Shown here piece after piece: positions 35,164 through 43,820 of a stretch of DNA of 64,000 nucleotides. Below the pieces are notes generated by a model, which had not been told where the DNA came from, made no database searches, and saw only the letters and a list, made by a program, of their open reading frames with translations. Every line of letters begins with the position of its first letter. Positions within the stretch are counted from its first letter, which is position 1. This DNA is from Virgisporangium ochraceum (GTDB taxonomy: Bacteria; Actinomycetota; Actinomycetes; Mycobacteriales; Micromonosporaceae), in contig NZ_BOPH01000021.1 of NCBI RefSeq assembly GCF_016863655.1, positions 1 to 64,000 of the forward strand, in the 5' to 3' direction. Made by a program: the position numbers and the translations under genes.

Positions 35164-35177
35164 ACAAGCGCTTGGTT
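35164..35177. promoter_or_regulatory. KstR2 operator, site 1
   Basis: AACAAGCGCTTGGT matches the published KstR2 consensus AnCAAGnnCTTGnT at every fixed base. It lies between the divergent CoA-ligase and thioesterase-like genes and should control both. Confidence 0.85.
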
Positions 35178-35226
35178 GTGTCATTCTGGTCCGGTTCCGG
35201 AAGCGGTGTCAACGAAGGACGGACGG

Positions 35227-35883
35227 ATGGACCCCTGGACCGCGCCACTCGGCGGGGAGACCGACCTGCCCGCGTTCGCACCGCTGCGCACGGCCGCCGA
35301 CGCCCTCGGCCGCCTCGCCGCGCACCTGCACGGATTCGACGGGACGCTCGACGCGCTGCACTGGTACGCCGGCGACACCCCGCCCGGCGACGCACCGCGG
35401 CTCCGCGTACAGGCCCGCTCCCCCGACGGCCGCCTCGTGACGCTGCGCCTGTGCACAGTGGACGGTCAGCCACTGGCCGACGTCCGCCTGCGGCGCGCCG
35501 GCGGTTCCGCCACCGCCGCCGGTCTCCTCACGCCCGTGCCGGAGCGCGGCGAGTCGATCCACCGCCGGTTCGCGGTCGCCGCGCCGATGCTCACCGACCA
35601 CGTCCCCGGCCGCGAACCCGTGCTCACCACACCGGACCTCATCGCGTTCCTCGAGGACACGGCCGCCGACCTGCTGCGTCCCCGCTTCACCGACGGCGTC
35701 TCCTCGGTGGGCACCTGGATCGGGATCCGGCACACCGGGCCCGCGTGGCTGGGCGAACACGTGGACGTGACGGCGGAGGTGCTCGAGGTGCGCGGCCGGC
35801 GGTTCACGTTCGACGTACGGGCGGTCGTGGGTGACCGGGAGATCGGCACCGGCCAGGTCGGGCAGACCCTGATCCGCACCTAG
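35227..35883 (+). CDS. Hotdog thioesterase-like protein
   Basis: 218 residues. The C-terminal half (about residues 115-218: AVAAPMLTDHVPGREPVLTTPDLIAFLEDTAADLLRP...VGTWIGIRHTGPAWLGEHVDVTAEVLEVRGRRFTFDVRAVVGDREIGTGQVGQTLI) resembles fluoroacetyl-CoA-thioesterase-like hotdog proteins. The N-terminal half has no family I recognise. ATG 35227 follows AAGGACGGACGG. It is divergent from a CoA ligase across a KstR2 site, so it may release CoA from dead-end steroid thioesters; that role is inferred. Confidence 0.7.
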   Translation: MDPWTAPLGGETDLPAFAPLRTAADALGRLAAHLHGFDGTLDALHWYAGDTPPGDAPRLRVQARSPDGRLVTLRLCTVDGQPLADVRLRRAGGSATAAGLLTPVPERGESIHRRFAVAAPMLTDHVPGREPVLTTPDLIAFLEDTAADLLRPRFTDGVSSVGTWIGIRHTGPAWLGEHVDVTAEVLEVRGRRFTFDVRAVVGDREIGTGQVGQTLIRT

Positions 35884-35900
35884 TTTGCGGAGCCTCCTGG

Positions 35901-35911
35901 CGAAACTTTCG
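35901..35911. promoter_or_regulatory. CGAAACTTTCG operator before the deacetylase gene
   Basis: A perfect palindrome identical in design to O1 of the hemicellulose locus (CGAAAGTTTCG). A second cluster, CCGAAAC...TTCCGAAAG, lies at about 35934-35952, and TTGACG at 35955-35960 may be a -35 box. It predicts control by the LacI protein at 21926. Confidence 0.65.
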
Positions 35912-36021
35912 AGAACGGACACGGCCTGGGAGCCCGAAACTATTCCGAAAGTCATTGACGGCGATGGATCGGGCTGCCATCTTCGCAACACACCGATCCC
36001 TCACCCCCAGGGAGTCCGCGC

Positions 36022-37005
36022 ATGTCCCAGCTCCGAAGAATGCTCACCGCGGCCGCCGCGTTCGCGGCCGTGGTCGCGCCCGCCGCAGCCGTCGTCACCG
36101 CCACCGCGACGCCCGCGGCCGCCGCCACCTGCAACGGCTACGTCGGCCTGACGTTCGACGACGGCCCGACCGGCAGCACCGGCAGCCTGCTCACCACCCT
36201 GCGGAACAACAACGCCCGCGCCACCATGTTCAACGTCGGCCAGAAGGTGCAGCAGAACCCGGGCGCGGCGCAGAGCCAGATCTCCGCCGGGATGTGGGTC
36301 GGCAACCACAGCTGGTCGCACGCGCACATGACCCAGATGAGCCAGTCGCAGATGCAGTCCGACCTGTCGCAGACGCAGAACGCGATCCGCTCCGCCACCG
36401 GGCAGACGCCCCGGCTGTTCCGCCCCCCGTACGGCGAGACCAACGGCACGCTGCGCTCCGTGGCGTCCTCGCTCGGGCTGACCGAGGTCCTCTGGGACGT
36501 CGACTCGCAGGACTGGAACGGCGCCAGCACGGCCTCGATCGTGCAGGCGGCCGGCCGTCTGCAGAACGGTCAGGTCATCCTCATGCACGACGGCATCCAG
36601 AACACCATCAACGCGATCCCGCAGATCATGGCCAACCTGACCAGCCGCAACCTGTGCCCGGGCATGATCTCGCCGTCCACCGGCCGCGCCGTCGCGCCGG
36701 ACGGCAGCAACCCGGGCAACCCCGGTAACCCCGGCGGGGGCAGCTGCACGGCCACCCTGTCCGCCGGGCAGCAGTGGAGCGACCGCTACAACCTCAACGT
36801 GACGGTCACCGGCTCCACGACGTGGACGGTGACGCTGAACATCCCGTCGCCGGCCCGGGTCATCAACAGCTGGAACATGAGCGCCAGCTACCCGAACCAG
36901 CAGACGCTCGTCGCCCGGCCGAACGGTGCCGGCAACACGTTCGGCATCACGATCCAGCACAACGGCAACTGGACCTGGCCCGGCGTCAGCTGTTCAGCCT
37001 CGTAG
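36022..37005 (+). CDS. Secreted CE4 polysaccharide deacetylase with CBM2
   Basis: 327 residues. Signal peptide about 1-35 (ending ATPAAAATC); CE4/NodB domain about 38-215 with LTFDDGP (catalytic base Asp and metal Asp), HSWSHAHM (metal His pair), RPPYGETN and ILMHDGI; a Gly/Asn/Pro linker ([13 protein letters not shown]); and a C-terminal CBM2 cellulose/xylan-binding module (about 235-327: [24 protein letters not shown]...NWTWPGVSC). This layout is typical of secreted acetylxylan esterases. Its 3' end overlaps the convergent CoA ligase by 20 bases. It is functionally foreign to the surrounding steroid genes. Confidence 0.92.
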   Translation: MSQLRRMLTAAAAFAAVVAPAAAVVTATATPAAAATCNGYVGLTFDDGPTGSTGSLLTTLRNNNARATMFNVGQKVQQNPGAAQSQISAGMWVGNHSWSHAHMTQMSQSQMQSDLSQTQNAIRSATGQTPRLFRPPYGETNGTLRSVASSLGLTEVLWDVDSQDWNGASTASIVQAAGRLQNGQVILMHDGIQNTINAIPQIMANLTSRNLCPGMISPSTGRAVAPDGSNPGNPGNPGGGSCTATLSAGQQWSDRYNLNVTVTGSTTWTVTLNIPSPARVINSWNMSASYPNQQTLVARPNGAGNTFGITIQHNGNWTWPGVSCSAS

Positions 37006-38509
37006 GAGCCTCGATGGGACGGGCGCGCAGGGCCGACTTGTCGACCTTGCCGCCCGGCCCCAGGGGAAGCTCGGGGAGCACCACGAGGTACTCGGGCCAG
37101 TCCTGTTTGGACACCCCCGCCGCCGCCAGGTGCGCGCGGAGATCCTCCAGCGTCAGCGGTCCGCGGGCGACCACGTACGCGCAGGCGCGTTCGCCGAGCA
37201 CCTCGTCGGGCACGCCGACGACCGCGACCTGTGCGACCCGCTCGTAGGCACCCACGGCGGCCTCCACCGCGGGTGCGCTCACGTTGTGACCGCCCCGGAT
37301 GATGAAGTCGGCGGCGCGGCCGGTGAGCGTCAGCCAGCCGTCGGCGTCGAGGCTCGCGAGGTCCCCGGTGAGCATCCAACCGTCCTCTGTGAACAGTCGG
37401 GCGTTGGCGGCGTCGTCGTCGACGTAGCCGGGCGTGCACCCCGGTCCGCGCACACCGAGCTGGCCGTCGGCGGTGAAGCGCACCTCGGTGCCGTCGACCG
37501 GCCGGCCCGACGTGCTCAGGCGGCGCTCACGCGGGTCCCGGATGCTCGTGACCGAGATCGGGCCGGCCTCGTTGGAACCGTAGAACTGGAGCACCGAGCA
37601 GCCCGTGCGGCGCTCGAACTCGGCGGCGCGCTCGTACGGCACGCGCTCGCCGCCGGTGAACATGACCCGCAGCGACGACAGGTCGGCGGTCGCCATCGCG
37701 GGGTGGTTGAGGAGCATGACGAACTGGCTCGTCACCGCCGCCAGCACGGTGACCCGGTGCCGTTCGATGAGCCGCAGCGTCTCCCCGGCGTCGAACTCCC
37801 CGGTGAGCACGGTCGGGAAGCCGTACATCGCCGGCACGAGGTGCGCGCTCCACAGCCCGAACCCGTACGGCGCCGGGAGGACGCTCGCCACCACCTCGTC
37901 GGCGCCGAAGCCGGCGGCGGCGTGGGCGAGCGGCCCGAAGTACTTGCGGACGTTCATGGTCTGCGCGACGCACTTGGGCAGCCCGGTGGTGCCCGAGGTC
38001 GAGTTGATGAAGAACAGCTCGTCGGGTCCGAGGCCTGTCGTACGCTCCACGGTGGACGGTGGGAGGTCGAGGTCGAGCTCGACGTGCCGGACGCCGGCCC
38101 GGTCGGCGATCTCCTTTCCGGGACGGCCGCGATGCTCGCGCCGGGTGGCCAGCGCGACGGCGCCGGTGTGCCGCAGCACGTGGGTCACCTCGGCGTCGCC
38201 GGCCCGCGGGCCGAGCCCGACGGTCACCAGCCCGGCCTTCTGCGCGGCCAGGTACGCGACGTGGGTGAGCGCGCCACCGGTCAGCAGCACGGCCAACCGG
38301 TCGCCGCGCTTCCAGCCCTGCGCCACGTACCGGCCGGCCAGGCGGGTGGACAGGTCGTCGTACTCGCGCCAGGTGAGCGTCGCGTCGGGGGCGTGGAACG
38401 CGACCGCGTCGGGCGGGTTGGCCCGCACCAGGTCGGTGACCGTGCGGGCGTCCCAGTGACCGGCCGCGGTGTGTGCCGCCACCACCTCGGGAGGGAACGC
38501 GTCAGGCAC
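36986..38509 (-). CDS. Acyl/aryl-CoA ligase (ANL superfamily), paralogue
   Basis: A 507-residue AMP-forming ligase: [52 protein letters not shown] and [12 protein letters not shown]. It parallels the ligase at 33519 in nearly all motifs. It is the last gene of the long ipdA-led operon and overlaps the SDR gene by 8 bases, so it should be under KstR2. It probably activates a steroid-derived or side-product carboxylate; FadD3 is encoded separately at 50645. Confidence 0.87.
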   Translation of the reverse strand: MPDAFPPEVVAAHTAAGHWDARTVTDLVRANPPDAVAFHAPDATLTWREYDDLSTRLAGRYVAQGWKRGDRLAVLLTGGALTHVAYLAAQKAGLVTVGLGPRAGDAEVTHVLRHTGAVALATRREHRGRPGKEIADRAGVRHVELDLDLPPSTVERTTGLGPDELFFINSTSGTTGLPKCVAQTMNVRKYFGPLAHAAAGFGADEVVASVLPAPYGFGLWSAHLVPAMYGFPTVLTGEFDAGETLRLIERHRVTVLAAVTSQFVMLLNHPAMATADLSSLRVMFTGGERVPYERAAEFERRTGCSVLQFYGSNEAGPISVTSIRDPRERRLSTSGRPVDGTEVRFTADGQLGVRGPGCTPGYVDDDAANARLFTEDGWMLTGDLASLDADGWLTLTGRAADFIIRGGHNVSAPAVEAAVGAYERVAQVAVVGVPDEVLGERACAYVVARGPLTLEDLRAHLAAAGVSKQDWPEYLVVLPELPLGPGGKVDKSALRARPIEAPTRLNS

Positions 38510-39236
38510 CGGCGCCGCCGTCCATCCGCAGCACGGCGCCGGTGGCGAAGCGCGCCTCCTTCGAGCCGAGGAACGCGATCGCGGCCGCGATCTCCTCGGG
38601 GTCGGCCACCGGCGGGTCGACGAGGGCGCGACCGTGGGTCAGCAGGTCCGGGTCGGCGTCCGGCACGGGCTCGATCGCCTGCCGCAGCGGGGTGTCGACC
38701 GATCCGGGGCACACGCACGCGAACCGCACGCCGGCCTTCGCGTACTCGACGGCGAGCGAGCGGGTCAGCGCGACGAGGCCGCCCTTCGACGCCGAGTACG
38801 CGGCGCTGTACCGCCAGCCGCGCACCCCCGCGAGCGACGCCACGTTGACGACCGCGCCCTTGCTCTCGACCAGGTGCGGCAACGCCTCGCGGGTGACGAG
38901 GAACGGGCCGGTGAGGTTGACCTCCAGTACCCGCTGCCACTCCCGCCACTCGACGTCGGTGGTGTGCGCGAACGAGGCGACCCCCGCGGCGTTCACCACG
39001 AGGTCGAGCCGGCCCGCCCACGACACGGTCTCCTCGACGGCGGTGCGGACGGCGGCCTCGTCGGTGACGTCGACCTCCAGGTCGAGGGCGGCCCCGCCGA
39101 GCCGGTCGCCGGTGATACCCGGCCGGATGTCGAGGCAGGCGACGAGCGCGCCGTCCCCGGCGAGGCGCAGCGCGGTCGCCAGGCCGATGCCGGACCCGGC
39201 ACCGGTCACCAGCGCGACCCGTCCGGCGTACCTCAT
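38502..39236 (-). CDS. Short-chain dehydrogenase/reductase
   Basis: A classical 244-residue SDR with TGAGSGIG, NAAG and YSASK catalytic motifs, ending MDGGAGA. It presumably oxidises a hydroxyl on a steroid-ring CoA thioester or a sterol substituent; the exact step is unknown. Overlaps the enoyl-CoA hydratase stop as ATGA. Confidence 0.85.
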   Translation of the reverse strand: MRYAGRVALVTGAGSGIGLATALRLAGDGALVACLDIRPGITGDRLGGAALDLEVDVTDEAAVRTAVEETVSWAGRLDLVVNAAGVASFAHTTDVEWREWQRVLEVNLTGPFLVTREALPHLVESKGAVVNVASLAGVRGWRYSAAYSASKGGLVALTRSLAVEYAKAGVRFACVCPGSVDTPLRQAIEPVPDADPDLLTHGRALVDPPVADPEEIAAAIAFLGSKEARFATGAVLRMDGGAGA

Positions 39237-40078
39237 GCGTCCTTCTTCTTCTGGGCGTCGCGCATCGACCGGGCGTCGTGACCGGCGAGCGCGTCGGCGC
39301 CGACCTCGGCGTTGTGCGCGTGCGCGACGTGGTGCAGCCCGAACACCGAGTCCATGCCCGCGTGCAGGCCCATGAGGTCCTCGGCCTGGTTCACCGCGCG
39401 CTTGGTGAGCGCGAGGCCAAGACGGGGCATCGTCGCGATCCGGCCGGCTATGTCCAACGTGGACGGTTCCAGGTCGGCGCGCGGCACCACCCGGTTCACC
39501 ATGCCGAGCTCGTGGGCGCGCTTCGCGTCGACCCGCTCGCCGAGGAACAGGAACTCCTTGGCGAACCGGGGACCCATCACCCACGGGTGGGCGAAGTACT
39601 CCACGCCCGGGATGCCCATCCGCACCACCGGGTCGGCGAAGAACGCGTCGTCGGCGGCGACCACGAGGTCGCAGCACCAGGCGAGCATCAGCCCACCCGC
39701 GACGCACGCGCCCTGGACCATCGCGACGGTCGGCTTCGGGATCTCCCGCCAGCGCCGGCACATCCCGAGATACACCTCGGACTCGCGGGCGTAGCGGCTC
39801 TCCGCGCCGGGCTTGCCCACGTGGTCCCACCACATGCCGGCGCGGCGCGGGAACGACGTGTCGATGTCGCGCTCCGGCGTGCCGATGTCGTGCCCGGCCG
39901 AGAAGTGGTCGCCGGCGCCGCCGAGGACGATCACCTTGACCCCGTCGTCGTCGCAGGCGGTGCGGAACGCGTCGTCGAGGGCGTAGGTCATCGCCGAGTT
40001 CTGGGCGTTGCGGTAGCGCGGCCGGTTCATCGTGACCACGGCGACGGGACCCTCGGTGCGGTACTCGACCACTGTCAT
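39233..40078 (-). CDS. Enoyl-CoA hydratase family protein (crotonase)
   Basis: 281 residues with a crotonase core: VTMNRPRYRNAQNSAM, FSAGHDIG (oxyanion hole), and MVQGACVAGGLMLAWCCDLVVAADDAFFADPVVRMG. The C-terminal helix ends in a Lys-rich tail (DAQKKKDA). It is distinct from the EchA20-like crotonase at 42253. The acidic residues of a hydratase are not clear to me, so hydrolase or isomerase activity is possible. Within the KstR2-controlled operon; ATGA overlap with the FadE gene. Confidence 0.83.
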   Translation of the reverse strand: MTVVEYRTEGPVAVVTMNRPRYRNAQNSAMTYALDDAFRTACDDDGVKVIVLGGAGDHFSAGHDIGTPERDIDTSFPRRAGMWWDHVGKPGAESRYARESEVYLGMCRRWREIPKPTVAMVQGACVAGGLMLAWCCDLVVAADDAFFADPVVRMGIPGVEYFAHPWVMGPRFAKEFLFLGERVDAKRAHELGMVNRVVPRADLEPSTLDIAGRIATMPRLGLALTKRAVNQAEDLMGLHAGMDSVFGLHHVAHAHNAEVGADALAGHDARSMRDAQKKKDA

Positions 40079-41106
40079 GGCGCCTCCTCCAGTTCGAGCG
40101 CGCGGGCCAGACGCGACAGGTGCGCGTCGAGGTCGCAGGTGGCGGCCAGCGCCCAGGCCCGCTTGGCGTACAGGTGCAGGTCGTACTCGACGGTGTAGCC
40201 GATCGCGCCGTGGCACTGGATCGCCTGCCGCGCGACGAACCGCGCCGCGTCGGTCGCGAGCACGGCCGCGGCGGAGACGTCGCGTCCCCTGTGGACGGAC
40301 CCCGTCGCGACCGCCCAGGCCGCCGCGTACACCACCGGCTCGGCGAACTCCAGCTGCAGCAACGCGTCGGCGAGGTGGTGCTTGACCGCCTGGAAGCTGC
40401 CGACGGGCACGCCGAACTGCGTCCGGGTCCGCACGTACCCGACGGTGAGGTCGAGCATCCGGCGACCGAGCCCGAGCAGCTGTGCCGCGGTGGCGAGGTC
40501 GGCCCGGTCCCGGGCCAGCGCCACCAGCTCCGGGTCCTCGGTGACGACGGTCCCCGGCGCCTCGTCGAGCACCCGGGCGGCGCGGGAACCGTCCATCGTG
40601 GACACCCCGGCGCCCCCGACCGGGCGCATCCACGCGACGGACCCGGTGAGGTCGAGCACCACCGACGCCCGTCCGGCCCACGGCACGGGCCCGGCTGCCC
40701 GCCGCACCGCCACCCACGCGCCGCCCGGGCCTTGCATATACGATGCTCTATCCAGTGCGGAGCCCGGCGCCGAACCCACACCGGATAGAGCGTCGTTTAT
40801 ATCAACCCCAGCCGCGGCGAACAGGGGCACGGCCACCGCGGCCGTTTCCGCCACGGGCAGCGGCACCGCCGCGTACCCCACCTCGGTCAGCACCGGTACG
40901 AGGTCCACATCGGACAGTCCGAGCCCGCCGTCCTTCTCCGGCAGGGCCATCCCCGGCAGACCCAGCTCGACCAGCGCCACCGACACCCGGTCGACCGGGC
41001 CGCCGGCCCAGGCTTCCCGCACCGCGGCGGGCGGGCAGGTGTCGGCGAGCACCTCGCGGACGGCGTCCCGCAGGGCGATCTGGTCGTCGGTCAGCGCGAA
41101 CCGCAT
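40075..41106 (-). CDS. Acyl-CoA dehydrogenase, FadE33/FadE32-like subunit, with internal palindrome
   Basis: A 343-residue acyl-CoA dehydrogenase chain placed directly after FadE31 (4-base gap), as expected for the partner of an alpha2beta2 steroid dehydrogenase. Family segments are GLPGMALPEKDGGLGLSDVDLVPVLTEVG and LTVGYVRTRTQFGVPVGSFQAVKHHLADAL. Residues about 101-125 (DINDALSGVGSAPGSALDRAS and neighbours) are encoded by a 74-base palindrome and break the usual pattern; the mycobacterial FadE33 I remember is about 25 residues shorter. The frame is intact, so the protein may still work. ATG 41106 opens the domain. Confidence 0.8.
   Translation of the reverse strand: MRFALTDDQIALRDAVREVLADTCPPAAVREAWAGGPVDRVSVALVELGLPGMALPEKDGGLGLSDVDLVPVLTEVGYAAVPLPVAETAAVAVPLFAAAGVDINDALSGVGSAPGSALDRASYMQGPGGAWVAVRRAAGPVPWAGRASVVLDLTGSVAWMRPVGGAGVSTMDGSRAARVLDEAPGTVVTEDPELVALARDRADLATAAQLLGLGRRMLDLTVGYVRTRTQFGVPVGSFQAVKHHLADALLQLEFAEPVVYAAAWAVATGSVHRGRDVSAAAVLATDAARFVARQAIQCHGAIGYTVEYDLHLYAKRAWALAATCDLDAHLSRLARALELEEAP
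40732..40805. repeat. 74-base palindromic element inside the fadE33-like gene
   Basis: ACGATGCTCTATCCAGTG (40740-40757) is mirrored by CACCGGATAGAGCGTCGT (40779-40796), 16 of 18 positions symmetric. Outer TTGCATAT/ATATCAA flanks extend the symmetry and GGCGCC is the centre. The ends are AT-rich (CATATACGATG, GTTTATATCAA), unlike the surrounding coding DNA. The element is read in frame as about 25 residues. Confidence 0.8.
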
Positions 41107-41110
41107 GCGG

Positions 41111-42256
41111 TCACCCGCTCCGTGGCAGACCGAGCAGGCGCTCGGCGACGATGTTGCGCTGGATCTCGTTGGTGCCGGCGTAGATCGGCCCGCTGAGGCT
41201 GAACTGGAAGCCGCGCGTCCACGCGTCGTCGCGTTCGGCGTCGGGGCCCAGCAGCTCCAGCGCGGTCTCGTGCAGGGCCACGTCGAGCTCCGACCAGTGC
41301 AGCTTGGTCAGGCTCGACCGCGCTCCCGGCGAGCGTCCCGCGAGCAGCCCGTCGACCTCCCACGCGGTGAACAGCTCGTAGGCGCGGGCGCCGAGCCAGG
41401 CGCGCACCACCCGCTCGCGCAGCCGCGCCGACGCGGCCCGCGCACGCGCCAGGTCGGTCAGTCGCCACGACGCGGCCATGAACCGTCCCGGCGACCGCAG
41501 CGTCAGCCCCCGCTCCGACCCGGTGGTGGCCATCGCCACCCGCCAGCCCTCGCCGACGCCGCCGAGCACGACCCCGCCCGGCACCGCGTCGTCGGGCAGG
41601 AACACGTCGTCGAAGAACACCTCGGCGAAGCCCTCGTCACCGTCGAGCCGCCCGAACCCGCGCACCGTGACGCCGGGCGTGTCCAACGGCACGAGCAGAT
41701 AGGTGAGCCCCTTGTGCCGCCGTTCGGCCGGATCGGTGCGGAAGAGGCCGAACAGGTGGGTGCAGAACGCGCCGCGCGTCGTCCACGTCTTCTGGCCGTT
41801 GATTCGCCAGCCGCCGTCGACCCGCTCGGCGCGGCTGGTGATCGACGCCAGGTCGCTGCCGGCGCCCGGCTCCGACCACCCCTGGCACCACAGGTCCTCG
41901 GCCGCCGCCATCCGCGGCAGGAGGAGCTGTTGCTCCGGGTTGCCGAACTCGAACAGCGTCGGCGCCAGGAGGAAGATCCCGTTCTGGGTGACCCGCTGCG
42001 GCGCGCCCGCCGCGTAGTACTCCTCCTCGAAGACGAGCCACTCCCACAGCGACGCCTCGCGCCCGCCGTACTCCGACGGCCATGACACCACCGCCCACCG
42101 GGCCGCGAAGAGCTCCTCCTCCCACTCGACGTGCCGCGCGAAGCCCTCCCGCGTGTCGCCCGAGGGCAGCCCCGACGGCACGTGCGCGCGCAGCCAGTCG
42201 CGCGCGGAGGCCCGGAACGCGGCCTCGGCGGGTGTGTCGGTGAGGTCGATCGTCAC
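41111..42256 (-). CDS. fadE31: Acyl-CoA dehydrogenase FadE31-like
   Basis: A 381-residue acyl-CoA dehydrogenase very like mycobacterial FadE31: WPSEYGGREASLWEWLVFEEEYYAAGAPQR, LWCQGWSEPGAGSDLASI, INGQKTWTTRGAF, FAEVFFDDVFLPDDAV, ending GPIYAGTNEIQRNIVAERLLGLPRSG. In M. tuberculosis FadE31 pairs with FadE32 or FadE33 in late ring degradation. GTG 42256 overlaps the echA20 stop as GTGA. Confidence 0.87.
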   Translation of the reverse strand: MTIDLTDTPAEAAFRASARDWLRAHVPSGLPSGDTREGFARHVEWEEELFAARWAVVSWPSEYGGREASLWEWLVFEEEYYAAGAPQRVTQNGIFLLAPTLFEFGNPEQQLLLPRMAAAEDLWCQGWSEPGAGSDLASITSRAERVDGGWRINGQKTWTTRGAFCTHLFGLFRTDPAERRHKGLTYLLVPLDTPGVTVRGFGRLDGDEGFAEVFFDDVFLPDDAVPGGVVLGGVGEGWRVAMATTGSERGLTLRSPGRFMAASWRLTDLARARAASARLRERVVRAWLGARAYELFTAWEVDGLLAGRSPGARSSLTKLHWSELDVALHETALELLGPDAERDDAWTRGFQFSLSGPIYAGTNEIQRNIVAERLLGLPRSG

Positions 42257-42987
42257 CGGCCGAACTCCTCGCGCACCTTGTCGGCGACGCCCGACAGGTT
42301 CAGCTCGAACGTGAACCCCTGCTCGAACCGGTAGCTGCGCCGCACGTCCCACGGGTCGATGCCGTTGAGCGACTCCTTCGCCGCCCGGATCACGGCCGGG
42401 TCCTTCGCCGCGATCTCGCCCGCCACCGCGAACGCCGCGTCGCGCAGCTCCTCCCGGGGCACCACGCGCAGCACCGAGCCGTACGCGTGCAGTTCGGCCG
42501 CCGTCGCGGTCGCCGAGGTGTACACCATCGCCCGCATGCGGTGCTGCGGGACGAGCCGCGACAGGTGGGTCGCGGCGCCCAGCGCCCCGCGGTCGACCTC
42601 GGGCAGCCCGAACGTCGCGTCGTCGCTGGCGACGATGATGTCGGCGTTGCCGACGAGCCCGATGCCGCCGCCGAGGCAGAACCCGTGCACGGCCGCGACC
42701 ACCGGCACCGGGCACTCGTACACGGCGGCGAACGCGGCGGCGCAGCCCTTGTTGACCCCGATCAGCGCCGTGAAGTCGGTGGCCTTCTGCAGCTCCTTGA
42801 TGTCGACGCCGGCGTTGAACCCGCGCCCCTCGGCGCGCAGCACCACGACCCGCACCGCGGGGTCGGCGCCCAGCTCGCCCAGCACCGACGCCAGCTGGAA
42901 CCACCCGGCGACCGGCAACGCGTTCACCGGCGGGTTGTCCATGACGACCTCGGCCAGACCCAGCTCGTCCACAGTAGACGTGATCAC
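42253..42987 (-). CDS. echA20: EchA20-like steroid ring-opening crotonase
   Basis: A 244-residue crotonase closely matching Rv3550 EchA20: DNPPVNALPVAGWFQL, LRAEGRGFNAGVDIKELQ, FCLGGGIGLVGNADIIVASDDATFGLPEVDRGALGAATHLSRLVPQH, ending YRFEQGFTFELNLSGVADKVREEF. EchA20 hydrolyses one of the last two steroid rings as a CoA thioester. GTG 42987 overlaps the MaoC stop as GTGA. Confidence 0.9.
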   Translation of the reverse strand: MITSTVDELGLAEVVMDNPPVNALPVAGWFQLASVLGELGADPAVRVVVLRAEGRGFNAGVDIKELQKATDFTALIGVNKGCAAAFAAVYECPVPVVAAVHGFCLGGGIGLVGNADIIVASDDATFGLPEVDRGALGAATHLSRLVPQHRMRAMVYTSATATAAELHAYGSVLRVVPREELRDAAFAVAGEIAAKDPAVIRAAKESLNGIDPWDVRRSYRFEQGFTFELNLSGVADKVREEFGR

Positions 42988-43406
42988 GACCCCACCTCGA
43001 ACGTCGCCCAGCCCCGTACCGCCAGCGTGCCGTCCTGCGTGTGGCAGAACAGCTCCAGGTCGACCATCGACGCACCGTCCACGGTGTACTCCCGCTCGAC
43101 CCGCCCCGAGCAGGAGACGGTGTCGCCCGGGAACACCTGGGCGGCGAACCGCACCTTGAACCGCCGCACGGCGTCGGCGCCGAGCCAGTCCGTCGCCCAC
43201 GTCGCCATCAGCCCGGCCTGCAGCATGCCCAGCGACAGCGGCGCCGGCAGCCCGATCGACCGCGCGAACGGCTCGTCGTGGTGGATCGGGTTGAAGTCCC
43301 CCGACGCGCCCTGGTACTTCACGAGATCGGTGCGGGTGAGCGGCTCGACCACCAGCGGACCGGGCGGGCTCTGCCTGCTGTTGCCCTCGCGCAAGCGCCC
43401 GGTCAT
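42984..43406 (-). CDS. MaoC-like enoyl-CoA hydratase subunit
   Basis: A 140-residue hotdog protein with the hydratase-2 motif YQGASGDFNPIHHDEPFA (catalytic Asp and His). It overlaps the next MaoC-type gene as ATGA, so the two probably form a heterodimer with one active site, as ChsH1-ChsH2 does for the cholesterol side chain. A hydratase for a steroid-ring enoyl-CoA is likely, but I cannot assign a step. Confidence 0.87.
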   Translation of the reverse strand: MTGRLREGNSRQSPPGPLVVEPLTRTDLVKYQGASGDFNPIHHDEPFARSIGLPAPLSLGMLQAGLMATWATDWLGADAVRRFKVRFAAQVFPGDTVSCSGRVEREYTVDGASMVDLELFCHTQDGTLAVRGWATFEVGS

Positions 43407-43810
43407 GTCTCCACCCCCGTGAGCGTCGCCGTCGCCACGAGCGTTCCGGCCTCGTCGCGGAACTCGGTGACCATCACCGCGAACGTCAACGTGCTCCCGG
43501 ACCGGCTGTCCTTCTCGTAGACCTCGGTGACCCGCGACGTGCCGATGAGCCGCTGCCCGGCCCGCGGCGGCGGCCCGTGGAACACGAACTCCTGCTCGGC
43601 GTGCAGCCCGCGGCTCTGGTCCATCGCCACCGCGCTCCAGGGGTCGGAGTCGCCGGTCTGCCAGAAGAACATGGTGGTGAGGAACGTCGGCGGGATCACC
43701 GGGCCGTCGGAGGACGACCGCACGGCGCGGGCGAACTCGCGGACCTTGCCGGCCTCGAGGTCCATGACGAACGGTTCACCGGTCGCGCCGACGGCGGCGG
43801 GGTCGACCAC
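43403..43810 (-). CDS. MaoC N-terminal-domain (FAS1-like) dehydratase subunit
   Basis: 135 residues of the MaoC dehydratase N-terminal type: GKVREFARAVRSSSDGPVIPPTFLTTMFFW, FVFHGPPPRAGQRLIGTSRVTEVYEKDSRSGSTLTFAVMVTEFRDEAGTLVATA. The catalytic Asp/His pair is absent, as in the structural half of split hydratases; it would complete the neighbouring subunit. Starts 10 bases after IpdF ends. Confidence 0.85.
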   Translation of the reverse strand: MVDPAAVGATGEPFVMDLEAGKVREFARAVRSSSDGPVIPPTFLTTMFFWQTGDSDPWSAVAMDQSRGLHAEQEFVFHGPPPRAGQRLIGTSRVTEVYEKDSRSGSTLTFAVMVTEFRDEAGTLVATATLTGVET

Positions 43811-43820
43811 TGGTTCCTCC

